Shown here: positions 14,452 through 24,964 of the stretch, piece after piece
How positions within the stretch are numbered: position 1 is the first letter of the stretch
How the letters are laid out: each line of letters opens with the position of its first letter
Assembly (NCBI RefSeq): GCF_050947335.1
Contig: NW_027473496.1
Span: 186,001-250,000, forward strand
Reading direction: 5' to 3'
Source: Megachile rotundata
Taxonomy: Eukaryota; Arthropoda; Insecta; Hymenoptera; Megachilidae
Length of the DNA: 64,000 bases
Position numbers and translations under genes: made by a program
The notes under the pieces: model-generated
What the model was told of the DNA's origin: nothing
Database searches by the model: none
The model's input: the letters and a program-made list of their open reading frames with translations, nothing else

Positions 14452-16890
14452 GAATTAGAGGCTGAGTCGTTCGAAAATGAGCAAAATTCGTGCGAAAATG
14501 AGCATAATTCGTGCAAAACGAGCAAAATTGTTCATTGTGGTGTCGAATTGTGCTCAGATAGGATAACTTAACATAACTAGATAGTACAGAGTCGAATTAC
14601 AGCGGATATGTGCGAATTAGTGGCTGAATCGTGCGAAAATGAGCATAATTCGTGCAAAACGAGCAAAATTGTTCATTGTGGTGTTGAATTGTGTTCAGAT
14701 AGGATAACTTAACATAACTAGATAGTACAGAGTCGAATTACAGCGGATATGTGCGAATTAGAGGCTGAATCGTGCGAAAATGAGCATAATTCGTGCAAAA
14801 CGAGCAAAATTGTTCGTTGTGGTGTTGAATTGTGCTCAGATAGGATAACTTAACATAACTAGATAGCACAGAGTCGAATTACAGCGGATATCTGCGAATT
14901 AGAGGCTGAATCGTTCGAAAATGAGCGAAATTCGTGCGAAAATGAGCATAATTCGTGCAAAACGAGCAAAATTGTTCATTGTGGTGTCGAATTGTGCTCA
15001 GATAGGATAACTTAACATAACTAGATAGTACAGAGTCGAATTACAGCGGATATGTGCGAATTAGAGGCTGAATCGTGCGAAAATGAGCATAATTCGTGCA
15101 AAACGAGCAAAATTGTTCATTTTGGTGTTGAATTGTGCTCAGATAGGATAACTTAACATAACTAGATAGAACAGAGACGAATTACAGCGGATATGTGCGA
15201 ATTAGAGGCTGAATCGTGCGAAAATGAGCATAATTCGTTCAAAACGAGCAAAATTGTTCGTTGTGGTGTTGAATTGTGCTTAGATAGGATAACTTAACAT
15301 AACTAGATAGTACAGAGTCGAATTACAGCGGATATGTGCGAATTAGGGGCTGAATCGTGCGAAAATGAGCATAATTCGTGCAAAACGAGCAAACTTGTTC
15401 GTTGTGGTGTTGAATTGTGCTCAGATAGGATAACTTAACATAACTAGATAGTACAGAGTCGAATTACAGCGGATATCTGCGAATTAGAGGCTGAACCGTG
15501 CGAAAATGAGCATAATTCGTGCAAAACGAGCAAAATTGTTCATTGTGGTGTTGAATTGTGCTCAGATAGGATAACTTAACATAACTAGATAGTACAGAGT
15601 CGAATTACAGCGGATATGTGCGAATTAGAGGCTGAATCGTGCGAAAATGAGCATAATTCGTGCAAAACGAGCAAAATTGTTCGTTGTGGTGTTGAATTGT
15701 GCTCAGATAGGATAACTTAACATAACTAGATAGAACAGAGACGAATTACAGCGGATATGTGCGAATTAGAGGCTGAATCGTGCGAAAATGAGCATAATTC
15801 GTTCAAAACGATCAAAATTGTTCATTGTGGTGTTGAATTGTGCTCAGTCACGATAACTTAACATGACTAGATAGTACAGAGTCGAATTACAGCGGATATG
15901 TGCGAATTAGAGGCTGAATCGTGCGAAAATGAGCATAATTCGTGCAAAACGAGCAAAATTGTTCATTGTGGTGTTGAATTGTGCTCAGATAGGATAACTT
16001 AACATAACTAGATAGAACAGAGACGAATTACAGCGGATATGTGCGAATTAGAGGCTGAATCGTGCGAAAATGAGCATAATTCGTTCAAAACGATCAAAAT
16101 TGTTCATTGTGGTGTTGAATTGTGCTCAGTCACGATAACTTAACATGACTAGATAGTACAGAGTCGAATTACAGCGGATATCTGCGAATTAGAGGCTGAA
16201 TCGTGCGAAAATGAGCATAATTCGTTCAAAACGATCAAAATTGTTCATTGTGGTGTCGAATTGTGCTCAGATAGGATAACTTAACATAACTAGATAGTAC
16301 AGAGTCGAATTACAGCGGATATGTGCGAATTAGAGGCTGAATCGTGCGAAAATGAGCATAATTCGTTCAAAACGAGCAAAATTGTTCATTGTGGTGTTGA
16401 ATTGTGCTCAGATAGGATAACTTAACATAACTAGATAGTACAGAGTCGAATTACAGCGGATATGTGCGAATTAGAGGCTGAATCGTGCGAAAATGAGCAT
16501 AATTCGTGCAAAACGAGCAAAATTGTTCGTTGTGGTGTTGAATTGTGCTCAGATAGAATAACTTAACATAACTAGATAGTACAGAGTCGAATTACAGCGG
16601 ATATGTAAGAATTAGAGGCTGAATCGTGCGAAAATGAGCATAATTCGTTCAAAACGAGCAAAATTGTTCGTTGTGGTGTTGAATTGTGCTTAGATAGGAT
16701 AACTTAACATAACTAGATAGTACAGAGTCGAATTACAGCGGATATGTGCGAATTAGAGGCTGAATCGTGCGAAAATGAGCATAATTCGTGCAAAACGAGC
16801 AAAATTGTTCGTTGTGGTGTTGAATTGTGCTCAGATAGGATAACGTAACATAACTAGATAGTACAGAGTCGAATTACAGCGGATATCTGC
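14452..16890 (+). repeat. 17-mer HOR, copy 2 (2439 bp)
   Basis: This is a tandem copy of the preceding block at an offset of exactly 2439 bp, with long monomers at 14452 and 14896 and the same M4 variant. It is followed at 16891 by a block that instead matches 2017 onward, so the HOR lineage changes at 16890/16891 although the M14-to-M1 junction itself looks normal. Confidence 0.92.
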
Positions 16891-17490
16891 GAATTAGAGG
16901 CTGAGTCGTTCGAAAATGAGCAAAATTCGTGCGAAAATGAGCATAATTCGTGCAAAACGAGCAAAATTGTTCATTGTGGTGTCGAATTGTGCTCAGATAG
17001 GATAACTTAACATAACTAGATAGTACAGAGTCGAATTACAGCGGATATGTGCGAATTAGTGGCTGAATCGTGCGAAAATGAGCATAATTCGTGCAAAACG
17101 AGCAAAATTGTTCATTGTGGTGTTGAATTGTGTTCAGATAGGATAACTTAACATAACTAGATAGTACAGAGTCGAATTACAGCGGATATGTGCGAATTGG
17201 AGGCTGAATCGTGCGAAAATGAGCATAATTCGTGCAAAACGAGCAAAATTGTTCGTTGTGGTGTTGAATTGTGCTCAGATAGGATAACTTAACATAACTA
17301 GATAGCACAGAGTCGAATTACAGCGGATATCTGCGAATTAGAGGCTGAATCGTTCGAAAATGAGCAAAATTCGTGCGAAAATGAGCATAATTCGTGCAAA
17401 ACGAGCAAAATTGTTCATTGTGGTGTCGAATTGTGCTCAGATAGGATAACTTAACATAACTAGATAGTACAGAGTCGAATTACAGCGGAT

Positions 17491-17673
17491 ATGTGCGAAT
17501 TAGAGGCTGAATCGTGCGAAAATGAGCATAATTCGTGCAAAACGAGCAAAATTGTTCATTTTGGTGTTGAATTGTGCTCAGATAGGATAACTTACTTAAC
17601 TAAGCGATCATTAAAAAAAAATAATACTAGAACAGAGACGAATTACAGCGGATATGTGCGAATTAGAGGCTGA
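17491..17673 (+). other. Spurious 60-codon open frame in satellite, not a gene
   Basis: In every monomer the ATG of ATGTGCGAATTAG opens 34 codons and then meets TAA in ATAACTTAACAT. Here the A-rich insertion replaces that TAA with TAC and shifts the downstream reading, so translation runs on through the insert into the next monomer and stops at TGA in GGCTGA. There is no promoter, no homologous domain and no conserved longer frame in sister copies. The frame exists only because of the local insertion, which may itself be an error. I do not consider it coding. Confidence 0.9.
17595..17625 (+). other. Non-satellite A-rich insertion inside a monomer
   Basis: The monomer starting at 17497 is 163 bp instead of 141. 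After GGATAACTTA the satellite is replaced by about 31 bases containing CTTAACTAAGCGATCATT and a run of nine A, and the satellite resumes at ACTAGAACAG. The net gain is 22 bp. The corresponding monomer at 2623 lacks it. I see no copy of this segment elsewhere in the window and no clear target-site duplication. It could be a real microinsertion (for example filler DNA at a repaired break) or an assembly error; the neighbouring indels favour the latter. Confidence 0.8.
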
Positions 17674-18655
17674 ATCGTGCGAAAATGAGCATAATTCGTT
17701 CAAAACGAGCAAAAATTGTTCGTTGTGGTGTTGAATTGTGCTTAGATAGGATAAACTTAACATAACTAGATAGTACAGAGTCGAATTACAGCGGATATGT
17801 AAGAATTAGAGGCTGAATCGTGCGAAAATGAGCATAATTCGTTCAAAACGAGCAAAATTGTTCGTTGTGGTGTTGAATTGTGCTTAGATAGGATAACTTA
17901 ACATAACTAGATAGTACAGAGTCGAATTACAGCGGATATGTGCGAATTAGAGGCTGAATCGTGCGAAAATGAGCATAATTCGTTCAAAACGAGCAAAATT
18001 GTTCGTTGTGGTGTTGAATTGTGCTCAGATAGGATAACTTAACATGCCTAGATAGTACAGAGTCGAATTACAGCGGATATGTGCGAATTAGAGGCTGAAT
18101 CGTGCGAAAATGAGCATAATTTCGTGCAAAACGAGCAAAAATTGTTCATTGTGGTGTCGAATTGTGCTCAGATAGGATAACTTAACATAACTAGATAGTA
18201 CAGAGTCGAATTACAGCGGATATGTGCGAATTAGAGGCTGAATCGTGCGATAATGAGCATAATTCGTGCAAAAACGAGCAAAAATTGTTCGTTGTGGTGT
18301 TGAATTGTGCTTAAATAGGATAACTTAACATAACTAGATAGTACAGAGTCGAATTACAAGCGGATATGTGCGAATTAGAGGCTGAATCGTGCGAAAATGA
18401 GCATAATTCGTGCAAAACGAGCAAAATTGTTCATTGTGGTGTTGAATTGTGCTCAGTTACTATAACTTAACATGACTAGATAGTACAGAGTCGAATTACA
18501 GCGGATATGTGCGAATTAGAGGCTGAATCGTGCGAAAATGAGCATAATTCGTTCAAAAACGAGCAAAATTGTTCGTTGTGGTGTTTGAATTGTGCTCAGA
18601 TAGGATAACTTAACATGCCTAGATAGTACAGAGTCGAATTACAGCGGATATGTGC
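17660..18655 (+). other. Patch of one-base run extensions (probable sequence errors)
   Basis: Nine single-base insertions, each lengthening an existing base or run, fall in this 1-kb stretch: near 17711, 17753, 18120, 18137, 18270, 18280, 18358, 18555 and 18584. Monomer lengths become 143 (17660), 143 (18085), 144 (18228) and 143 (18513). No other part of the 64 kb needs such insertions to keep the 141-bp register. This pattern fits uncorrected long-read indel errors at a join, not evolution. Confidence 0.8.
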
Positions 18656-19078
18656 GAATTAGAGGCTGAATCGTGCGAAAATGAGCATAATTCGTGCAAA
18701 ACGAGCAAAATTGTTCATTGTGGTGTCGAATTGTGCTCAGATAGGATAACTTAACATAACTAGATAGTACAGAGTCGAATTACAGCGGATATGTGCGAAT
18801 TAGAGGCTGAATCGTGCGAAAATGAGCATAATTCGTGCAAAACGAGCAAAATTGTTCATTGTGGTGTCGAATTGTGCTCAGATAGGATAACTTAACATAA
18901 CTAGATAGTACAGAGTCGAATTACAGCGGATATGTGCGAATTAGAGGCTGAATCGTGCGAAAATGAGCATAATTCGTGCAAAACGAGCAAAATTGTTCGT
19001 TGTGGTGTTGAATTGTGCTCAGATAGGATAACTTAACATAACTAGATAGTACAGAGTCGAATTACAGCGGATATCTGC
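18372..19078 (+). repeat. Short HOR fragment (five monomers)
   Basis: Monomers at 18372 (CAGTTACTAT, ACATGAC), 18513 (ACATGCC), 18656 and 18797 (TCGAATT) follow the order of 4597-5160 and also of 19220-19783 just downstream. A monomer at 18938 with CGTTGTGG, ending in ATCTGC, follows. It therefore appears to be a partial local duplication of the next block, possibly generated or misassembled at the damaged junction. Confidence 0.75.
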
Positions 19079-20770
19079 GAATTAGAGGCTGAATCGTGCG
19101 AAAATGAGCATAATTCGTTCAAAACGATCAAAATTGTTCATTGTGGTGTTGAATTGTGCTCAGTTACTATAACTTAACATGACTAGGTAGTACAGAGTCG
19201 AATTACAGCGGATATGTGCGAATTAGAGGCTGAATCGTGCGAAAATGAGCATAATTCGTGCAAAACGAGCAAAATTGTTCATTGTGGTGTTGAATTGTGC
19301 TCAGTTACTATAACTTAACATGACTAGATAGTACAGAGTCGAATTACAGCGGATATGTGCGAATTAGAGGCTGAATCGTGCGAAAATGAGCATAATTCGT
19401 TCAAAACGAGCAAAATTGTTCGTTGTGGTGTTGAATTGTGCTCAGATAGGATAACTTAACATGCCTAGATAGTACAGAGTCGAATTACAGCGGATATGTG
19501 CGAATTAGAGGCTGAATCGTGCGAAAATGAGCATAATTCGTGCAAAACGAGCAAAATTGTTCATTGTGGTGTCGAATTGTGCTCAGATAGGATAACTTAA
19601 CATAACTAGATAGTACAGAGTCGAATTACAGCGGATATGTGCGAATTAGAGGCTGAATCGTGCGAAAATGAGCATAATTCGTGCAAAACGAGCAAAATTG
19701 TTCATTGTGGTGTCGAATTGTGCTCAGATAGGATAACTTAACATAACTAGATAGTACAGAGTCGAATTGCAGCGGATATGTGCGAATTAGAGGCTGAATC
19801 GTGCGAAAATGAGCATAATTCGTGCAAAACGAGCAAAATTGTTCATTGTGGTGTGGAATTGTGCTCAGATAGGATAACTTAACATAACTAGATAGTACAG
19901 AGTCGAATTACAGCGGATATGTGCGAATTAGAGGCTGAATCGTGCGAAAATGAGCATAATTCGTGCAAAACGAGCAAAATTGTTCATTGTGGTGTTGAAT
20001 TGTGCTCAGATAGGATAACTTAACATAACTAGATAGAACAGAGACGAATTACAGCGGATATGTGCGAATTAGAGGCTGAATCGTGCGAAAATGAGCATAA
20101 TTCGTTCAAAACGATCAAAATTGTTCATTGTGGTGTTGAATTGTGCTCAGTCACGATAACTTAACATGACTAGATAGTACAGAGTCGAATTACAGCGGAT
20201 ATGTGCGAATTAGAGGCTGAATCGTGCGAAAATGAGCATAATTCGTGCAAAACGAGCAAAATTGTTCATTGTGGTGTTGAATTGTGCTCAGATAGGATAA
20301 CTTAACATAACTAGATAGAACAGAGACGAATTACAGCGGATATGTGCGAATTAGAGGCTGAATCGTGCGAAAATGAGCATAATTCGTTCAAAACGATCAA
20401 AATTGTTCATTGTGGTGTTGAATTGTGCTCAGTCACGATAACTTAACATGACTAGATAGTACAGAGTCGAATTACAGCGGATATGTGCGAATTAGAGGCT
20501 GAATCGTGCGAAAATGAGCATAATCCGTGCAAAACGAGCAAAATTGTTCATTGTGGTGTCGAATTGTGCTCAGATAGGATAACTTAACATAACTAGATAG
20601 TACAGAGTCGAATTACAGCGGATATGTGCGAATTAGAGGCTGAATCGTGCGAAAATGAGCATAATTCGTTCAAAACGAGCAAAATTGTTCATTGTGGTGT
20701 TGAATTGTGCTCAGATAGGATAACTTAACATAACTAGATAGTACAGAGTCGAATTACAGCGGATATGTGC
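19079..20770 (+). repeat. 12-monomer block duplicated from 4456-6147
   Basis: These 1692 bp match 4456-6147 monomer by monomer at a constant offset of 14623 bp. Shared rare changes prove it: ACTAGGTAG in the first monomer, GAATTGCAGCGG at the end of 5020/19643 and AATCCGTGC at 5900/20523. The match ends cleanly at a monomer boundary: at 20771 the copy switches to an M2-type monomer, while at 6148 the original goes on to M12. Confidence 0.9.
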
Positions 20771-22765
20771 GAATTAGTGGCTGAATCGTGCGAAAATGAG
20801 CATAATTCGTGCAAAACGAGCAAAATTGTTCATTGTGGTGTTGAATTGTGTTCAGATAGGATAACTTAACATAACTAGATAGTACAGAGTCGAATTACAG
20901 CGGATATGTGCGAATTAGAGGCTGAATCGTGCGAAAATGAGCATAATTCGTGCAAAACGAGCAAAATTGTTCGTTGTGGTGTTGAATTGTGCTCAGATAG
21001 GATAACTTAACATAACTAGATAGCACAGAGTCGAATTACAGCGGATATCTGCGAATTAGAGGCTGAATCGTTCGAAAATGAGCAAAATTCGTGCGAAAAT
21101 GAGCATAATTCGTGCAAAACGAGCAAAATTGTTCATTGTGGTGTCGAATTGTGCTCAGATAGGATAACTTAACATAACTAGATAGTACAGAGTCGAATTA
21201 CAGCGGATATGTGCGAATTAGAGGCTGAATCGTGCGAAAATGAGCATAATTCGTGCAAAACGAGCAAAATTGTTCATTTTGGTGTTGAATTGTGCTCAGA
21301 TAGGATAACTTAACATAACTAGATAGAACAGAGACGAATTACAGCGGATATGTGCGAATTAGAGGCTGAATCGTGCGAAAATGAGCATAATTCGTTCAAA
21401 ACGAGCAAAATTGTTCGTTGTGGTGTTGAATTGTGCTTAGATAGGATAACTTAACATAACTAGATAGTACAGAGTCGAATTACAGAGGATATGTGCGAAT
21501 TAGGGGCTGAATCGTGCGAAAATGAGCATAATTCGTGCAAAACGAGCAAACTTGTTCGTTGTGGTGTTGAATTGTGCTCAGATAGGATAACTTAACATAA
21601 CTAGATAGTACAGAGTCGAATTACAGCGGATATCTGCGAATTAGAGGCTGAACCGTGCGAAAATGAGCATAATTCGTGCAAAACGAGCAAAATTGTTCAT
21701 TGTGGTGTTGAATTGTGCTCAGATAGGATAACTTAACATAACTAGATAGTACAGAGTCGAATTACAGCGGATATGTGCGAATTAGAGGCTGAATCGTGCG
21801 AAAATGAGCATAATTCGTGCAAAACGAGCAAAATTGTTCGTTGTGGTGTTGAATTGTGCTCAGATAGGATAACTTAACATAACTAGATAGAACAGAGACG
21901 AATTACAGCGGATATGTGCGAATTAGAGGCTGAATCGTGCGAAAATGAGCATAATTCGTTCAAAACGATCAAAATTGTTCATTGTGGTGTTGAATTGTGC
22001 TCAGTCACGATAACTTAACATGACTAGATAGTACAGAGTCGAATTACAGCGGATATGTGCGAATTAGAGGCTGAATCGTGCGAAAATGAGCATAATTCGT
22101 GCAAAACGAGCAAAATTGTTCATTGTGGTGTTGAATTGTGCTCAGATAGGATAACTTAACATAACTAGATAGAACAGAGACGAATTACAGCGGATATGTG
22201 CGAATTAGAGGCTGAATCGTGCGAAAATGAGCATAATTCGTTCAAAACGAGCAAAATTGTTCATTGTGGTGTTGAATTGTGCTCAGATAGGATAACTTAA
22301 CATAACTAGATAGTACAGAGTCGAATTACAGCGGATATGTGCGAATTAGAGGCTGAATCGTGCGAAAATGAGCATAATTCGTGCAAAACGAGCAAAATTG
22401 TTCGTTGTGGTGTTGAATTGTGCTCAGATAGAATAACTTAACATAACTAGATAGTACAGAGTCGAATTACAGCGGATATGTAAGAATTAGAGGCTGAATC
22501 GTGCGAAAATGAGCATAATTCGTTCAAAACGAGCAAAATTGTTCGTTGTGGTGTTGAATTGTGCTTAGATAGGATAACTTAACATAACTAGATAGTACAG
22601 AGTCGAATTACAGCGGATATGTGCGAATTAGAGGCTGAATCGTGCGAAAATGAGCATAATTCGTGCAAAACGAGCAAAATTGTTCGTTGTGGTGTTGAAT
22701 TGTGCTCAGATAGGATAACGTAACATAACTAGATAGTACAGAGTCGAATTACAGCGGATATCTGC
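20771..22765 (+). repeat. 14-monomer rearranged HOR lacking M1
   Basis: This 1995-bp block enters directly at M2 (20771, AGTGG) without the usual long M1. It continues with M3, long M4 (21053), M5-M9 and an AGAACAGAGACG/CAGTCACGAT pair, skips M10, and ends with M11-M14 (22202-22765). The lone long monomer shows that the usual pair 444 bp apart was split by recombination. ACAGAGGAT near 21483 is a private change. Confidence 0.85.
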
Positions 22766-23794
22766 GAATTAGAGGCTGAGTCGTTCGAAAATGAGCAAAA
22801 TTCGTGCGAAAATGAGCATAATTCGTGCAAAACGAGCAAAATTGTTCATTGTGGTGTCGAATTGTGCTCAGATAGGATAACTTAACATAACTAGATAGTA
22901 CAGAGTCGAATTACAGCGGATATGTGCGAATTAGTGGCTGAATCGTGCGAAAATGAGCATAATTCGTGCAAAACGAGCAAAATTGTTCATTGTGGTGTTG
23001 AATTGTGTTCAGATAGGATAACTTAACATAACTAGATAGTACAGAGTCGAATTACAGCGGATATGTGCGAATTAGAGGCTGAATCGTGCGAAAATGAGCA
23101 TAATTCGTGCAAAACGAGCAAAATTGTTCGTTGTGGTGTTGAATTGTGCTCAGATAGGATAACTTAACATAACTAGATAGCACAGAGTCGAATTACAGCG
23201 GATATCTGCGAATTAGAGGCTGAATCGTTCGAAAATGAGCAAAATTCGTGCGAAAATGAGCATAATTCGTGCAAAACGAGCAAAATTGTTCATTGTGGTG
23301 TCGAATTGTGCTCAGATAGGATAACTTAACATAACTAGATAGTACAGAGTCGAATTACAGCGGATATGTGCGAATTAGAGGCTGAATCGTGCGAAAATGA
23401 GCATAATTCGTGCAAAACGAGCAAAATTGTTCATTTTGGTGTCGAATTGTGCTCAGATAGGATAACTTAACATAACTAGATAGTACAGAGTCGAATTACA
23501 GCGGATATGTGCGAATTAGTGGCTGAATCGTGCGAAAATGAGCATAATTCGTGCAAAACGAGCAAAATTGTTCATTGTGGTGTTGAATTGTGTTCAGATA
23601 GGATAACTTAACATAACTAGATAGTACAGAGTCGAATTACAGCGGATATGTGCGAATTAGAGGCTGAATCGTGCGAAAATGAGCATAATTCGTGCAAAAC
23701 GAGCAAAATTGTTCGTTGTGGTGTTGAATTGTGCTCAGATAGGATAACTTAACATAACTAGATAGCACAGAGTCGAATTACAGCGGATATCTGC
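22766..23794 (+). repeat. 7-mer truncated HOR with hybrid monomer
   Basis: The order is M1 (long, 22766), M2, M3, M4 (long, 23210), a hybrid at 23372, M2 and M3, giving 2 x 162 + 5 x 141 = 1029 bp. The hybrid has the CATTTTGG of M5 followed by the TCGAATT and AGTACAGAGTCG of M1, and is then followed by M2. The crossover point therefore lies within about ten bases inside that monomer. Confidence 0.88.
23210..23371 (+). repeat. 162-bp long monomer, type L1 (20 copies)
   Basis: L1 monomers carry one extra 21-bp subunit near the 5' end, so AATCGTTCGAAAATGAGCAA is followed by a second GCGAAAATGAGCAT subunit before the usual AAAACGAGC. Starts are 1, 445, 2017, 2461, 6571, 7015, 9292, 9736, 12013, 12457, 14452, 14896, 16891, 17335, 21053, 22766, 23210, 23795, 24239 and, alone in domain 2, 45263. 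They normally come in pairs 444 bp apart. Each is preceded by ATCTGC, except the ATTTGC at 24239 and the copy at 1, whose upstream bases lie outside the window. Confidence 0.93.
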
Positions 23795-24964
23795 GAATTA
23801 GAGGCTGAGTCGTTCGAAAATGAGCAAAATTCGTGCGAAAATGAGCATAATTCGTGCAAAACGAGCAAAATTGTTCATTGTGGTGTCGAATTGTGCTCAG
23901 ATAGGATAACTTAACATAACTAGATAGTACAGAGTCGAATTACAGCGGATATGTGCGAATTAGTGGCTGAATCGTGCGAAAATGAGCATAATTCGTGCAA
24001 AACGAGCAAAATTGTTCATTGTGGTGTTGAATTGTGTTCAGATAGGATAACTTAACATAACTAGATAGTACAGAGTCGAATTACAGCGGATATGTGCGAA
24101 TTAGAGGCTGAATCGTGCGAAAATGAGCATAATTCGTGCAAAACGAGCAAAATTGTTCGTTGTGGTGTTGAATTGTGCTCAGATAGGATAACTTAACATA
24201 ACTAGATAGCACAGAGTCGAATTACAGCGGATATTTGCGAAATAGAGGCTGAATCGTTCGAAAATGAGCAAAATTCGTGCGAAAATGAGCATAATTCGTG
24301 CAAAACGAGCAAAATTGTTCATTGTGGTGTCGAATTGTGCTCAGATAGGATAACTTAACATAACTAGATAGTACAGAGTCGAATTACAGCGGATATGTGC
24401 GAATTAGAGGCTGAATCGTGCGAAAATGAGCATAATTCGTGCAAAACGAGCAAAATTGTTCATTTTGGTGTTGAATTGTGCTCAGATAGGATAACTTAAC
24501 ATAACTAGATAGAACAGAGACGAATTACAGCGGATATGTGCGAATTAGAGGCTGAATCGTGCGAAAATGAGCATAATTCGTTCAAAACGAGCAAAATTGT
24601 TCGTTGTGGTGTTGAATTGTGCTTAGATAGGATAACTTAACATAACTAGATAGTACAGAGTCGAATTACAGCGGATATGTGCGAATTAGGGGCTGAATCG
24701 TGCGAAAATGAGCATAATTCGTGCAAAACGAGCAAACTTGTTCGTTGTGGTGTTGAATTGTGCTCAGATAGGATAACTTAACATAACTAGATAGTACAGA
24801 GTCGAATTACAGCGGATATCTGCGAATTAGAGGCTGAACCGTGCGAAAATGAGCATAATTCGTGCAAAACGAGCAAAATTGTTCATTGTGGTGTTGAATT
24901 GTGCTCAGATAGGATAACTTAACATAACTAGATAGTACAGAGTCGAATTACAGCGGATATGTGC
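23795..24964 (+). repeat. 8-mer truncated HOR, end of domain 1
   Basis: M1 (long, 23795), M2, M3, M4 (long, 24239), M5, M6, M7 and M8 total 1170 bp. After M8 the array changes to domain 2 monomers (24965 has TCGAATT; 25106 is preceded by ATGTAC and has TGGAATT). The M3-to-M4 junction has a private pair of changes, ATATTTGCGAAATAG instead of ATATCTGCGAATTAG. Confidence 0.88.

Larger units (their letters stand above)
16891..18371 (+). repeat. Partial copy of the 2017-3468 block, damaged
   Basis: Ten monomers follow the order of 2017-3468: long M1, AGTGG, GGAGG with AGCACAG, long M4 (GAGCAAAATTC), CATTTTGG, CGTTCA, an ATGTAA-preceded monomer, ACATGCC, TCGAATT and GATAATGAG with CTTAAATAG. The GATAATGAG change is shared by 3328 and 18228 and confirms common descent. 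Unlike the source block it carries a 22-bp net insertion at 17595-17625 and most of the window's one-base insertions (see the separate entries). Confidence 0.88.
1..24964 (+). repeat. Domain 1: HORs with 162-bp long monomers
   Basis: There are 174 monomers. The domain is marked by the 162-bp long monomer (19 of its 20 copies are here) and by a recurring order of recognisable monomers, which I call M1 to M14. M1 is long with GAGTCGTTCG. M2 has AGTGG and GTTCAG. M3 has AGCACAG. M4 is long with GAATCGTTCG. M5 has CATTTTGG and usually AGAACAGAGACG. M6 has CTTAG. M7 has AGGGG and AAACTTG. M8 has GAACCG. M10 has CGATC. M12 has GATAGAATAAC. M13 is preceded by ATGTAA. M14 has AACGTAAC. Successive blocks differ by whole-monomer gains and losses, as unequal crossing-over predicts. 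Confidence 0.9.

Noticed and set aside
17491..17673. A 60-codon ATG-initiated open frame on the + strand
   Set aside because: It is a 34-codon satellite frame extended by the local A-rich insertion, which removes the TAA. It is absent from all sister monomers and lies next to a likely error patch.
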